From Sphingomonas sp. LC-1 (GTDB lineage Bacteria; Pseudomonadota; Alphaproteobacteria; Sphingomonadales; Sphingomonadaceae): 64,000 nucleotides of DNA. The position numbers and the translations under genes were made by a program. Below are positions 50,455 through 59,682 of this stretch, piece after piece (position 1 is the stretch's first letter; the number at the start of each line of letters is the position of its first letter). The stretch covers positions 1 to 64,000 of the forward strand of contig NZ_JANZXB010000005.1 in NCBI RefSeq assembly GCF_025371035.1. Direction: 5' to 3'. The notes beneath the pieces are model-generated. The model made no database searches, was not told where the DNA came from, and saw only the letters and a program-made list of their open reading frames with translations.

Positions 50455-51321
50455 TCAAGCGGAAGCGAGCCGGACTGCCGTCTCGCGATAGTCGTGCAGG
50501 GGCCGGCCGAGCATGTTAGCCAGGCGCTCGCGGTCGCTGGTCTTCGGGATCATCCCGTCGCTGACATAGCGCTCGGCCATCAGCCGCATCTCATAGGCCA
50601 TCCAGCGCGGCATGAACGTCGCCATATTCTGTTCGAAGCCGCTGGGATCGTTGCCGCCATAGGCGATGGGGCGGCCGAGGACGTCGGACCATATCGCTGC
50701 CACGTCCTCGCCGGTCAGCGTCTCGGGACCGACCACGTTGATCGTCTCGATCGGCAGTTTGTCGGGTGCGCGGTCACGCCGGATCAGCTCAATCGCCGCG
50801 ACCTCGGCGATGTCGCGCGCATCGACCATGGCCACGCCCTTGCCGCCGATCGGCATCGGATAGACACCGTGCTGAAGGATCACGTCCTTCACCATCGCTT
50901 CGTTGTCGATGAAGTAGGTCGGACGCAGGATGGTGGCACCGAAGTTCATCGCCTCGAGCATCCGCTCGGCACCCGATTTCACTGCGAAGTGGGGTACGTT
51001 GACGGCGCGGTTGGCATCGAACACCGAGAGATAGACGACGCGATCGACACCGGCCTCTCGCGCGACGTTGAGCGTGACGATCGCCTGGGTGAATTCGTCG
51101 CCGGTCACCGCATTGAGCAGGAACAGCGTCCTTACGCCGACAAAGGCCGCGCGCAGGGAGTCGATATCGAGCAGATCGCCCTTGGCAACATCGACGCCGG
51201 CCGGAAACGCCGCTTTGGCAGGATCACGGGTGAGGACGCGGACAGAGGCGTCGCGAGCGACGAGCTGTTCGACGACATGGCGACCGACGCGTCCGGTGGC
51301 GCCGATTACGAGGATGGTCAT
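50455..51321 (-). CDS. NmrA-like NAD(P)-binding protein
   Basis: A 288-residue atypical SDR starting MTILVIGATGRVGRHVVEQL. It has the GATGRVGR cofactor motif, VRVLTRDPAKA, VVYLSVFDANRA and LRPTYFIDN. NmrA-like proteins either reduce quinones (QorB-type) or bind NAD(P) as redox sensors. AAGGAGAAG lies six bases upstream of the chosen ATG. It is divergent from a LysR gene at 51423, its probable regulator. Confidence 0.87.
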   Translation of the reverse strand: MTILVIGATGRVGRHVVEQLVARDASVRVLTRDPAKAAFPAGVDVAKGDLLDIDSLRAAFVGVRTLFLLNAVTGDEFTQAIVTLNVAREAGVDRVVYLSVFDANRAVNVPHFAVKSGAERMLEAMNFGATILRPTYFIDNEAMVKDVILQHGVYPMPIGGKGVAMVDARDIAEVAAIELIRRDRAPDKLPIETINVVGPETLTGEDVAAIWSDVLGRPIAYGGNDPSGFEQNMATFMPRWMAYEMRLMAERYVSDGMIPKTSDRERLANMLGRPLHDYRETAVRLASA

Positions 51322-51422
51322 GAGGCTTCTCCTTGGGTCTTGCTGACCCGAGCAAGATGCGTGATCCATCGTACGGCAAATAGATACGCAATCTGGACGC
51401 GCCGTCTCATGGGTGGAACGAT

Positions 51423-52316
51423 ATGGACCTGCTCGCGCTCGCCGATTTTACGCTGGTCGCCCGCCATGGCGGCTTTGGCAAAGCCGCGCGCGCCGCACGC
51501 AGGCCCAAGGCGACGCTGTCGCGCCGCGTGTCGGAGCTGGAGGCCGCGCTCGACCTGCGTCTGTTCGAGCGCGGCCAGCGCGACCTCAAGCTGACCGAGG
51601 AGGGCCGGGCGCTGGCCGAAAGGGCTGGCGCTCTGCTCTCCGAGCTTGAGGAGACGACGATCGAGATCGCATCTGGCAGCGCGATGGTCCGTGGAAGCCT
51701 CAGGATCAGCGCGCCGCTTCTCTTCTCTCAGACCGCGATGGGGCGGCTGGCGGCTGGGTTCGCGCAGCGCCATCCCGATGTTCGGCTAGAGGTCACGACC
51801 GACGATCGCGCGGTCGACATGATCGAGGAGGGCTATGATCTCGTCATCCGCGTGAACCCGGCAGCGGACGATGCGCTGGTGGGCCGGCCCTTCCTCCACG
51901 ACCGACTGGTCATCGTCGCTGCCCCTGACCTGTCGCCGCTGGCAAGCGGCATCTTTCCCGCTGTGGTGCGCGACCGCGACGTCGAGAGCAGCTGGACGAT
52001 CGACACCGCCGATGGGCAACGCGCGATCGCGATCGATCCGGTGCTCCGATTATCCTCGCTAGTGATGATCCGGGATGCGGTGCGCCTTGGTGCCGGCGTG
52101 GCACGCTTGCCCCTCTCGCTGGTCAGCGGGGACATCGCACGAGGGCGCTTGATCGCGTGGGGTGATGTCCCGGCCACACGCGTCGCGCTATGGGCGCCCT
52201 ATCCCTCGCGACGCCTGCTGAACGTCAGGGTGTCGGCGTTCTTGAAGTATCTGCGGCAGTCCTTTCCGAACGGGACGGCCGAGGAACTCGCGGCCTATCT
52301 GGATGATCGGTGCTGA
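51423..52316 (+). CDS. LysR-family transcriptional regulator
   Basis: A 297-residue LysR protein starting MDLLALADFTLVARHGGFGK. The HTH reads ARRPKATLSRRVSELEAALDLRLFERG and the effector domain includes RGSLRISAPLLFSQTAMG and DLVIRVNPAADDALVGRPF. It belongs to the DsdC/AaeR-like group common beside NmrA or quinone-reductase genes. It is divergent from the NmrA-like gene with about 100 bases between them. A stump of an unrelated SDR follows after 29 bases. Confidence 0.87.
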   Translation: MDLLALADFTLVARHGGFGKAARAARRPKATLSRRVSELEAALDLRLFERGQRDLKLTEEGRALAERAGALLSELEETTIEIASGSAMVRGSLRISAPLLFSQTAMGRLAAGFAQRHPDVRLEVTTDDRAVDMIEEGYDLVIRVNPAADDALVGRPFLHDRLVIVAAPDLSPLASGIFPAVVRDRDVESSWTIDTADGQRAIAIDPVLRLSSLVMIRDAVRLGAGVARLPLSLVSGDIARGRLIAWGDVPATRVALWAPYPSRRLLNVRVSAFLKYLRQSFPNGTAEELAAYLDDRC

Positions 52317-52345
52317 CCGTCAGCGGCTCGCCGATCACCATGCCT

Positions 52346-52661
52346 CGCCTCGGTCGCCGCGCACATGGTGATGCCGACCGCCGCGGTTTATTGCGCCGCC
52401 AAACATGCTGTGCTCGCCATCACTGAAGGGATGCCGCAGGAGCATGATGAGGTCCGCTCGACTTTGATCTCGCCGGGCGTAGTGGCCACCGAGCTGGGGC
52501 ATGACATCACCGATCCCGAGATTTCGGCGACACTGACGGGGTGGCAAAAGAAGTCGCTGATGCCGGACGCGATCGCGCGAGCCGTTCGCTATGCCATTGA
52601 GCAGCCGGAGGGTGTTGACATCAATGAGGTGATCGTTCGCGCGACCGCAGCGGACATGTGA
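52346..52661 (+). pseudogene. Truncated SDR, paralogue of the gene at 1705
   Basis: Only the C-terminal part of an SDR remains, from ASVAAHMVMP to the stop. The last 98 residues match the end of the SDR at 1705-2430 with 15 substitutions by hand alignment, and the catalytic pair survives as YCAAK. The Rossmann half is gone. It could start at the internal ATG at 52365 but would lack a cofactor site. A terminator hairpin follows directly. Confidence 0.8.
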
Positions 52662-52663
52662 CT

Positions 52664-52701
52664 GTTTGGGCGTGCCGGTGCCGTAGCGGGCACGCCCAAA
52701 C
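52664..52701 (+). terminator. Terminator hairpin after the SDR remnant
   Basis: GTTTGGGCGTGCC (52664-52676) pairs perfectly with GGCACGCCCAAAC (52689-52701) around a 12-base loop. Its GCGTGCCGG core also occurs in the hairpin after the full-length paralogue at 2439-2465, consistent with both copies sharing an origin through their terminators. Confidence 0.65.
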
Positions 52702-52932
52702 GATCGGTTCGCCTCCATTAACGAGCGGCAAGTATTAGGGAGCAAGGTGGATATCGAGACCGACTGGGTTTGGTCATGATCGCATAGGAGGCCATTGCGA
52801 CCATCAACGCGCCATCAGCATCTCTTCCAGATCGGTTCAACCGACTATGAATGCGGCCGAACGCCGGACCGTAAAGACAGCTTGTCCGTTCAGCGTTCCT
52901 GATCTTGCACTGCTTGATGGATATCGCCGACC

Positions 52933-54042
52933 ATGCCCGACCATTCCGCATCGCCCATATTGCAGCCCGTCCAGATAGGTGACCTGTCGCTCCGCAACCG
53001 CATCGTCATGGCGCCGTTGACGCGCAGCCGTTCGAATGACGACGGGATTCCGCCCGCTTTCGCTGCCGACTATTACGCCCAGCGCGCTGACGCTGGGATC
53101 ATAATAAGCGAAGCGACCAACATCTCCCCACAGGCGGTCGGCTATGCGCTGACACCGGGCATCTGGAACGATCAGCAAATCGAGGCATGGCGCCCGATCG
53201 TGCAGGCTGTCCATGATCGCGGCGGCGTGATGTTTCTTCAATTGTGGCATACTGGCCGCATCTCACATCCGGACCTACAGGGTGGGGAGCTGCCGGTCGC
53301 GCCATCTCCGATCAAGCCGGTCGGACAGGCGTTCACCAAGGAAGGGATGAAGGACCACGTCACGCCGCGCGCGCTTGAAACCGACGAGATTCCTGGCATC
53401 GTCGAGGATTATCGCCGCGCCGCCACCAACGCCAAGGCGGCAGGGTTTGATGGGGTCGAAGTCCATTCGGCGAACAACTATCTGCTTGAACAGTTCGTAC
53501 GCGACAGCACCAACCGGCGGACCGACCGCTATGGCGGGTCGATCGAAAACCGTCTGCGCTTCCCCCTTGAGGTCGTCGACGCGGTCGTCGGCGTTTGGGG
53601 CGCAGGGCGTGTCGGCATCCGATTGTCGCCAGCGACGACAATGCCCGGCGAGACGCCGCTCGACAGCACAGTGATGGAAACCTTCGGCACCTATGTTGAT
53701 GCGCTGTCTCAGCGCGGCCTGCTCTATGTCCACGACATCGAGGGCGTGACGCAGCAGACACGTGACGCAGATGGCGTTGACTTTGCCGCTTTGCGCAAGT
53801 GCTTCAAAGGGACTTATATCGCGAACAACCAGTACACGCTCAAGCTGGCCGAGGAGGTTCTTGAGCGTGGCGATGCCGACCTGTTCAGCATGGGGCGGCC
53901 GTTCATTGCCAACCCCGATCTCGTGGATCGCCTGCGCACGGGTGCGCCGCTTGCAGAGGCGCCAAAGGAATATTGGTATGGCGGCGGGTCTGTCGGCTAT
54001 TCCGACTGGCCGACGATGCGCGGCAACCCGGATCGCGGCTGA
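52933..54042 (+). CDS. Old-yellow-enzyme-type alkene reductase (NemA-like)
   Basis: A 369-residue FMN-dependent TIM-barrel protein. It has NRIVMAPLTRSRSNDDG, MFLQLWHTGRISHPD, the substrate His-Asn pair in EVHSANNYLLEQF, the RTDRYGGSIENR signature and FSMGRPFIANPDL. OYE family members reduce activated alkenes, nitro compounds and nitrate esters with NAD(P)H. No ribosome site is obvious; the gene stands alone between the SDR stump and an integrase remnant. Confidence 0.93.
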   Translation: MPDHSASPILQPVQIGDLSLRNRIVMAPLTRSRSNDDGIPPAFAADYYAQRADAGIIISEATNISPQAVGYALTPGIWNDQQIEAWRPIVQAVHDRGGVMFLQLWHTGRISHPDLQGGELPVAPSPIKPVGQAFTKEGMKDHVTPRALETDEIPGIVEDYRRAATNAKAAGFDGVEVHSANNYLLEQFVRDSTNRRTDRYGGSIENRLRFPLEVVDAVVGVWGAGRVGIRLSPATTMPGETPLDSTVMETFGTYVDALSQRGLLYVHDIEGVTQQTRDADGVDFAALRKCFKGTYIANNQYTLKLAEEVLERGDADLFSMGRPFIANPDLVDRLRTGAPLAEAPKEYWYGGGSVGYSDWPTMRGNPDRG

Positions 54043-54203
54043 GCCATCCCTCACATCAGAGCGGGCTTTAGGATCAAGCCCATAGCGCGGGTTGATCGCG
54101 ACAGGCAATCCGAGATTCGGTGAGCGGGATCGCTGGTGTAGCGACGTTCGGCGCAGGGGTGGTTGGGAGACCAGCCTCCGCGCCAACGGAGTTGAAGTTT
54201 GTG

Positions 54204-54455
54204 CTGCTTCTGTACGATGTTGGCGCGATCCCGCACACGCCCGCCCGATACCAGATCCTCGATGCGAACTTTGACCACATCACAGCCGCGTAATTTGCTA
54301 TCGATAGCAAGATCGAACAGCGCTCGATCACGTAATCGCCGGTGTTGATCAAGCCAAAAGCGAATGGCCCAAACCTGCTGCTGCTTAAGCGCCTGCTTGG
54401 CACCAACCAATCGGCCCTCATCCCAAGGGCGAAGTTCGCGGAAGGCGGGGCCCAT
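54204..54455 (-). pseudogene. Tyrosine integrase N-terminal remnant
   Basis: From about 54455 the minus strand reads MGPAFRELRPWDEGRLVGAK, then QVWAIRFWLDQHRRLRDRAL, FDLAIDSKLRGCDVVKVRIEDL and VQKQ. This is the start of a common proteobacterial tyrosine-type site-specific integrase, whose full length is about 200 residues. The frame leaves the family after VQKQ, before any of the catalytic R-H-R-Y residues. The copy is inactive. The stretch 54050-54200 shows no identifiable remainder. Confidence 0.65.
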
Positions 54456-54584
54456 TGCCGAGTGGCCCACCGCTTTTCTCCATTGCGCCGAGTCGGTGCC
54501 AACATCATAATCGAGCGCGCTAAATGCGCGGTTTGGGAACCTAGTGGAGGTTCGTTTCACGTTTTAGCGACAGGTGGCAACCGG

Positions 54585-55055
54585 ATGGCTTTATCACCCG
54601 ACTATTACGCCGTTCTCGGGGTGCCATCGACGGCCAGTCGTGACACCATTCACTCCGCGTGGAAGGCGCTGCTCCGTCAATATCATCCCGATGCCAATCA
54701 TGGTGTGGATGTTTCTGCTCGCGCGAAGGAGATCAATGAGGCGTATGCCGTTCTAGGAAAGAACGAAGCGCGCGCCGCCTACGATCGCTTACATATCAAG
54801 CCGTCCGCTCATCAATCCAGCGGGGATCGCCCGGTTCATCCGAGGAAAGCCGGCAGGCGCCCTATACGACCTAACCCGTCCATGCCGCCCAGCGGTAGTT
54901 TCTCGAAGCCGCTAGACACCAACGACTGGCTGGTCGGCCTTTTTCTGTTGATCCTCACCGCCGCCCCGTTGGCTACGATCCTTGTTCTGTATTACGAGGA
55001 GCCTGGTTCGGCATCTACGGCTCGACATAACGTGGCCGTTCACCGCGTTCCTTAG
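54585..55055 (+). CDS. J-domain protein with C-terminal membrane segment
   Basis: A 156-residue protein. The J domain spans residues 1-65 (SPDYYAVLGVPSTASRDTIH, then LLRQYHPDAN with the essential HPD, and AYAVLGKNEARAAYDRL). A Pro/Ser/Arg-rich linker and one membrane span (WLVGLFLLILTAAPLATILV) near residues 118-140 follow. J domains stimulate Hsp70 ATPase, so this would recruit DnaK to the inner membrane. It is too short for DnaJ itself. The start at 54585 is chosen from the domain boundary; the frame is open upstream without family sequence. Confidence 0.8.
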   Translation: MALSPDYYAVLGVPSTASRDTIHSAWKALLRQYHPDANHGVDVSARAKEINEAYAVLGKNEARAAYDRLHIKPSAHQSSGDRPVHPRKAGRRPIRPNPSMPPSGSFSKPLDTNDWLVGLFLLILTAAPLATILVLYYEEPGSASTARHNVAVHRVP

Positions 55056-55195
55056 CTTGCCGCCAAAGCCGTCCACACGTCATCGGGCACGCAGCGCGAA
55101 CGTCGATAGCCTGCCTCCTGGAAAGCGGCCTGAGTTGGGGAGCAGAAAAAGGGTCACGAATGTTTGATCCGGAGCCTTAGTGGCATTGAACAACG

Positions 55196-55384
55196 TCATT
55201 CAACTGAGACGGCGGCCTCGGCCCCATTCCACTTGCCTGCCAGGCCCGGCAGCTCCTCGAGTTGGCGCACATTGCTAAATCTGCCACGCTGATCCCGATA
55301 TGTTACGATCTTAAAACCATGCCCTCTCAATTGGGGCACGGCATCCAGTTCCGCAGCGGTCGCGTTATTCAGGTTAATTACCAA
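55196..55384 (-). CDS. Small helix-hairpin-helix (ComEA-like) protein
   Basis: A 62-residue protein starting MVINLNNATAAELDAVPQLR, then GHGFKIVTYRDQRGRFSNVRQLEELPGLAGK. The two helix-hairpin-helix signatures (LDAVPQLRGHG and LEELPGLAGK) match the ComEA C-terminal DNA-binding module. There is no signal peptide here, unlike true ComEA. Family members of this short cytoplasmic kind are usually unnamed. It stands alone; flanking 55056-55195 and 55385-55576 show nothing else. Confidence 0.6.
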   Translation of the reverse strand: MVINLNNATAAELDAVPQLRGHGFKIVTYRDQRGRFSNVRQLEELPGLAGKWNGAEAAVSVE

Positions 55385-55576
55385 CGTCTCCTATTGATCC
55401 ATATGAACGAGCGGTGCTGGATGGCGTGCCAGCGATTGCCAGACCGGCGTTGGTTTGTCGGGCGGTAGGTCAGCGGCTATGCCTACGTGGTGTTATCCCT
55501 ATGCGGGTATCACGATATCGGCCCGCGCATCCTTCGGAATACCGCCGTGCCGGACCATTGGTGCAACCGGCAGTGG

Positions 55577-56524
55577 CTATGCCAGATTCAGCATCCAAAG
55601 GTGCGCGCCGCCAGTCACAAATAGGCGCTCTTCGTGCATGTCGAACGCGCAATTGCTGCATGTTTCAGGGGTCGGTATGGTAGCGAGGTGCGTGCTTGAG
55701 GCGTCGAACAGCTCGACACCCTTCGCCGAACTGCTCCATAGCCAGCCGCGTCGGTCGACGGTGAAGCCGTCAGGTATCCCTTCGGCCACCGTTGCAAACT
55801 GGCGTCGGTTGGATAGCGTGACCCCGTCCCAGTCGAAGGCATAGATCGCGACGTCGCCCTCGCCATTCTCGGGCGTCTGTGAGGCGTAGAACGTATGCTG
55901 ATCGGGCGAGAAGGCGAGGCCGTTGGGCTGCGCCATGACGGCCATTCGCTGGACCGAGCCGTCATTGCCGATCCGACAGATCGCGGTGCGCCCGCTTTCC
56001 GAACGACCGGGCACGCCTTGTTTCGGATTTTCCAGCCCGAAGGTCGGGTCGGTGAACCAGATCGCCCCATCGGGGGCGACGATCAGGTCGTTGGGCGCGT
56101 TGAGGCCGCTGCCTTCTGCCGCCCATGCGATCGGCGTTGCAACGCCTCTACCGTCGGACCGGCTGATGGCGCGGCGGCCGTGTTCGCAGTGCACCAGCGC
56201 ACCATCCGGCAGCACCGCATTGCCGTTGATGAACGGCGTCGCGTCGAGCAACACATCGACTGCACCGTTCTCGCGCCAGCCCAACACACGGCGACCGACA
56301 ATGTCGCTCCATACCAGCGTCCGTTCGCGGGGCCACCAGGTCGGCCCCTCGCTCCAGCTAGCCCGGTCGTACAACGTGACAAGCCGGGCGTCACCGAGCA
56401 CCACGCGCGCGTCGGCATGGTGGACCACCGGGGGTGCCACCTCGGTTGGCTCGGGCGGTCCGGGCGGACGCAACCTCGCAGGTATCAACAACGGAGCGAG
56501 CGGCGTCGTCTGTGCGTCTGTCAT
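55577..56524 (-). CDS. SMP-30/gluconolactonase-family hydrolase
   Basis: A 315-residue six-bladed propeller protein. It has WSEGPTWWPRERTLVWSD (metal Glu), GRAISRSD-like strand, GLNAPNDLIVAPDGAIWFTDPTFGL (Asn and Asp) and NGLAFSPDQHTFY, the pattern of metal-dependent sugar lactonases. It should open an aldonolactone to its acid. It overlaps the preceding cupin gene by ATGA, so the two form a small operon on the minus strand. The specific lactone is unknown. Confidence 0.88.
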   Translation of the reverse strand: MTDAQTTPLAPLLIPARLRPPGPPEPTEVAPPVVHHADARVVLGDARLVTLYDRASWSEGPTWWPRERTLVWSDIVGRRVLGWRENGAVDVLLDATPFINGNAVLPDGALVHCEHGRRAISRSDGRGVATPIAWAAEGSGLNAPNDLIVAPDGAIWFTDPTFGLENPKQGVPGRSESGRTAICRIGNDGSVQRMAVMAQPNGLAFSPDQHTFYASQTPENGEGDVAIYAFDWDGVTLSNRRQFATVAEGIPDGFTVDRRGWLWSSSAKGVELFDASSTHLATIPTPETCSNCAFDMHEERLFVTGGAHLWMLNLA

Positions 56525-57006
56525 GCCCCGAACGGATCGCGTGTCTGCGCGGCGGGCGATGTGGCGAACTGGATCATGATCTGGAAACAGGGCTCATCGC
56601 CGATCTGGCCTGATCGGTGCCCCTTGCCATCGGTCGTGTCCTGGTCCTGGCCGAAATGGATGTCGCCTGGCCCCATTTCCACGCGATTTCCGTCCATCGT
56701 CTCGATGAACCAGCGACCACGCAATGGAACCACCCATTGCGGCTTGGGACTTTCGTGCCAATCCCCGACCCAGCCCACCGGCAAAATCGCGAAGTTGATC
56801 GCGCTCACTTCGCCGGGAAACGGCCGCATCCACTGGGGGGCCGCCCCGCCGCCGACGCTTTTCTGACCAAAGCCGGTCATGTGCGACAGGTCGATCCGGC
56901 TGCCGCCATCCGCGCCGGTCCACATATGGAGGAAGGGTAACACCGGCGGCTGCTCGGCATCAATGCCATCGTTGTCGAGCGTCACCCCAGTCGGCATATC
57001 GGTCAT
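56521..57006 (-). CDS. Cupin-domain protein
   Basis: A 161-residue protein starting MTDMPTGVTLDNDGIDAEQP. Its beta-barrel core carries VGWVGDWHESPKPQWVVPLRGRWFIETMDGN and MGPGDIHFGQDQDTTDGKGH, the two cupin motifs with metal-type His/Glu residues. It may be an isomerase or dioxygenase-like small enzyme, or a binding protein. GAGGAAACGAG precedes the ATG. It is co-transcribed with the lactonase and divergent from the esterase at 57178. Confidence 0.8.
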   Translation of the reverse strand: MTDMPTGVTLDNDGIDAEQPPVLPFLHMWTGADGGSRIDLSHMTGFGQKSVGGGAAPQWMRPFPGEVSAINFAILPVGWVGDWHESPKPQWVVPLRGRWFIETMDGNRVEMGPGDIHFGQDQDTTDGKGHRSGQIGDEPCFQIMIQFATSPAAQTRDPFGA

Positions 57007-57177
57007 TCTCGTTTCCTCAACCCTCACAACCCGGCAGGATCGCGTCGCGTTGGTCCAACGGCGTGCGGTCGCGGAGGTTTCGTGTGATCCGGAACGTCGC
57101 GGGCTTCGGAACCAGCGGCGCGGTCTCACGATTTAGCGCGATCGTCCTAAAGCAGGGCGGCCGTAGAAAGGGCTGGC

Positions 57178-58107
57178 ATGGTTTCCGATACTCCACCGAC
57201 GCATACCGGCGACCGCGCGAAGGCCAGAACACTGACCATCACCACGGAGCGGCCTCGCATCGACGAGGTCGGGGAGGTGATTTATCATCAGGTAAAGCGG
57301 ATCGATGCGGTTCGCGGGCTGCGCATGACGCTGCTGGTGCCGCGTACCTCCGATCCGAAGCCTGCGATCCTCTATGTGCCGGGCGGCGGCTTTACCTCTG
57401 CCGCGCACCGCAAGTTCATCGAGATGCGGCTCGCGCTCGCACAAGCAGGATTCGTCGTCGCCGCCGCTGAGTATCGCGTCGTGCCCGATATCTTTCCGGC
57501 ACCGCTCGATGATGGCAAGGCAGCGATCCGTTATCTGCGATCGCACGCTGACGAATACGGCGTCGATCCCGACCGGATTGGCGTACTCGGCGACAGCGCT
57601 GGGGGCTGGCTGGCTCAGATGCTGGCGATGACGGGCGACACTTCGGACTATGACCGGGGCGATTGGCTGGATACATCAGCTGCGGTGCAGGCGGCGGTGT
57701 CCCTCTATGGCATTTCCGACCTGCGAAACATCGGCGCGGGATTTTCCGAGACGGTTGGTCAGGTCCATGCCTCGACAGCCTCGACTGAGGCGCTGCTAGT
57801 TCACGGTGTCGCGTTCGGCGATTTCGCTGGTGCGACGATCGGCAGCGATCCGGTCAAGGCCCTGGGGGCCAGCCCGGTCGGCCATCTGTCGGGGACAAAG
57901 CCCCCGCTGTTGCTGATGCACGGCAGCGCCGACGATCTTGTCTCGCCAGTGCAGAGCGAGCAAATGGCTGCGGCCTTGCGAGAGCGTGAGGCGGAGGTCG
58001 ACTATGTGGTGGTGGACGGTGCCGGGCATGGCGACGGCCCATGGTTCCAGCCGGCATTGATCGACTATATCGTCGCATGGTTCGGCGAGAAGCTCGTCAA
58101 AGGGTGA
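57178..58107 (+). CDS. Alpha/beta-hydrolase, HSL/BD-FAE-type esterase
   Basis: A 309-residue esterase. The oxyanion segment is YVPGGGFTSAAHRKF, the nucleophile elbow GVLGDSAGGWLAQM (Ser), with Asp in MHGSADDLVSPVQ and His in GAGHGDGPWFQP. It has no signal peptide and should be cytoplasmic. Sequence style fits acetyl-esterase or bifunctional feruloyl/acetyl-xylan esterase groups that act on sugar or aromatic esters. With the lactonase and cupin across the divergent promoter, a carbohydrate-ester role is possible. Confidence 0.85.
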   Translation: MVSDTPPTHTGDRAKARTLTITTERPRIDEVGEVIYHQVKRIDAVRGLRMTLLVPRTSDPKPAILYVPGGGFTSAAHRKFIEMRLALAQAGFVVAAAEYRVVPDIFPAPLDDGKAAIRYLRSHADEYGVDPDRIGVLGDSAGGWLAQMLAMTGDTSDYDRGDWLDTSAAVQAAVSLYGISDLRNIGAGFSETVGQVHASTASTEALLVHGVAFGDFAGATIGSDPVKALGASPVGHLSGTKPPLLLMHGSADDLVSPVQSEQMAAALREREAEVDYVVVDGAGHGDGPWFQPALIDYIVAWFGEKLVKG

Positions 58108-58337
58108 CAACCGCGACGCCTTACCGCGAGCCCATATCGGCATGCAGCCCCAAGTCGGACCGCAGGGTAAGATATTCCTCATCTCTGAACATACTTGCAC
58201 ACAAGTGTGTGCGGACGTCCGGAACCGGTGTGCCGATAATGGGGGCTGAACGACCAAAAATGTGTCTGCATCCAAATTGGTTTGCAGCGCGCCACCGCAT
58301 GTGGGGCCGCAGAACGCACATTCCCCATTCTTATCTT

Positions 58338-58994
58338 TCAGGTTTGCAGCCAGTCCCGCAAGAGTTGGGTGACCTCGCCGGGGCGTTCGAGCGGGGCCAG
58401 ATGGCCGCAGTTGCGGATCTCGTGGAAGTGCGAACCGGCAATATGGTCGGATAAGTCGCGTGCGTCGGACGGCAGGCAGATGCGGTCATGTTCGCCGACT
58501 GCCACCAGCGTTGGCACGCGTACTGCGGTGATAGCGGCGCTGATATCCGGCCGGGCCAGCATGGCGCGCTGCTGGCGCTCGAAGACGGCTGTGCCGACGC
58601 GCTCGGCCATCGTCTGGACGGGGCCGCTGACGATTGGGGTCAGTGTCGGGTCGGCATGGGGCGCGGTGGCGAGCAGTCCCTGCTCGGCGACGGTGCGCGG
58701 GCGCATACGCATCGACGCGCGGGTACCGAACAGTGCCACCCGCTGCACCCGATCGGGGGCTTGGCGGATGATCTCCAGCGCGACATAGCCGCCCAGGCTG
58801 ACCCCGGCGACCGCGAAGCGCGGCGGTGCATGCGCCAGCACACGCGCCGCCATCGCCTCAAGCGTATCGTCGACGGTAAGGTCCCCCAGCATCGGATGGG
58901 TGATGTCGCTGAGGTCGACGATCTGTCGGGCCCAGAGCTGTCCGTCGCACCCCATGGCTGGCAGCAGGACGAGGGGTGGCGCGTTGCGGATCAT
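58338..58994 (-). CDS. Alpha/beta-fold hydrolase
   Basis: A 218-residue hydrolase starting MIRNAPPLVLLPAMGCDGQL. The nucleophile is in VAGVSLGGYVALEI, Asp in VAVGEHDRICLPSDA and His in NCGHLAPLERPGEV. It is a compact member of the family, without a large cap. GGAGG lies eight bases upstream. It is the last gene of the citrate-type operon (36 bases after the TerC-like gene), so it may act on an ester of the transported acid or be a passenger. Confidence 0.85.
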   Translation of the reverse strand: MIRNAPPLVLLPAMGCDGQLWARQIVDLSDITHPMLGDLTVDDTLEAMAARVLAHAPPRFAVAGVSLGGYVALEIIRQAPDRVQRVALFGTRASMRMRPRTVAEQGLLATAPHADPTLTPIVSGPVQTMAERVGTAVFERQQRAMLARPDISAAITAVRVPTLVAVGEHDRICLPSDARDLSDHIAGSHFHEIRNCGHLAPLERPGEVTQLLRDWLQT

Positions 58995-59030
58995 AGCTGT
59001 GTCCTCCAAGAGTGAAGTGGGGTGAAAGCG

Positions 59031-59678
59031 TCAGGCGAACAGGATCAGGACGCCGCGTGCCGGGTCGTTCAGGCCCTCCCAAATCATCTTGGCCGCGACC
59101 CACAGGATGACGAGTAGACCGACATAGGCAAGCCAGCGATAACGCTCGATCACCCGCGCCAGCACATTGGCGGCGAGGCCCATCAAGGCGACCGACAGGA
59201 TCAGGCCGATGGCGAGGATGCCGGGATGGGCGCGCGCCGCGCCTGCCACCGCAAGCACATTGTCGAGGCTCATCGAGATGTCGGCCACCGCAACCGCCCA
59301 GGCGGCGGCCCAGAAGCGGCGCGGGGCCGGTTCGGTGTCGGAGTCCTCGTCGCCCGTCCCGCCGCGCATTTCGCGCCACATCTTCCAGGCGACCCAGACC
59401 AGCAGCAATCCTCCCGCCAGCACCAGTCCGACGATCTGAAGCAACTGCGTCACGACCAGTGCAAAACCGATGCGCAAAACGAGCGCAGCGAGGACGCCGA
59501 CCAGGATCACCTTGCGCCGCATCGCCGGCGGCAGCCCCGCCGCCAGCGCGCCGACGACGATGGCATTGTCGGCGGCCAGCAGGACGTCGATCATCACGAC
59601 CTGCACGAAGGCGGCAAGCGCGGCAGGAGAGCCGATGGCGGAAAAGTCGGCGACTATATGCTGCCAGAGCGTCTCCAT
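59031..59678 (-). CDS. TerC-family membrane protein (YjbE-like)
   Basis: A 215-residue protein with seven predicted membrane segments. It has the paired acidic motifs VMIDVLLAADNAIVVG and VADISMSLDNVLAVAG that define TerC/Alx/YjbE proteins. Members are linked to manganese or other metal export and are often riboswitch-controlled. A metal efflux role next to a CitMHS metal-citrate transporter is sensible: metal taken in as a citrate complex would need disposal. The gene starts only four bases after the CitMHS stop. Confidence 0.88.
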   Translation of the reverse strand: METLWQHIVADFSAIGSPAALAAFVQVVMIDVLLAADNAIVVGALAAGLPPAMRRKVILVGVLAALVLRIGFALVVTQLLQIVGLVLAGGLLLVWVAWKMWREMRGGTGDEDSDTEPAPRRFWAAAWAVAVADISMSLDNVLAVAGAARAHPGILAIGLILSVALMGLAANVLARVIERYRWLAYVGLLVILWVAAKMIWEGLNDPARGVLILFA

Positions 59679-59682
59679 CGGA

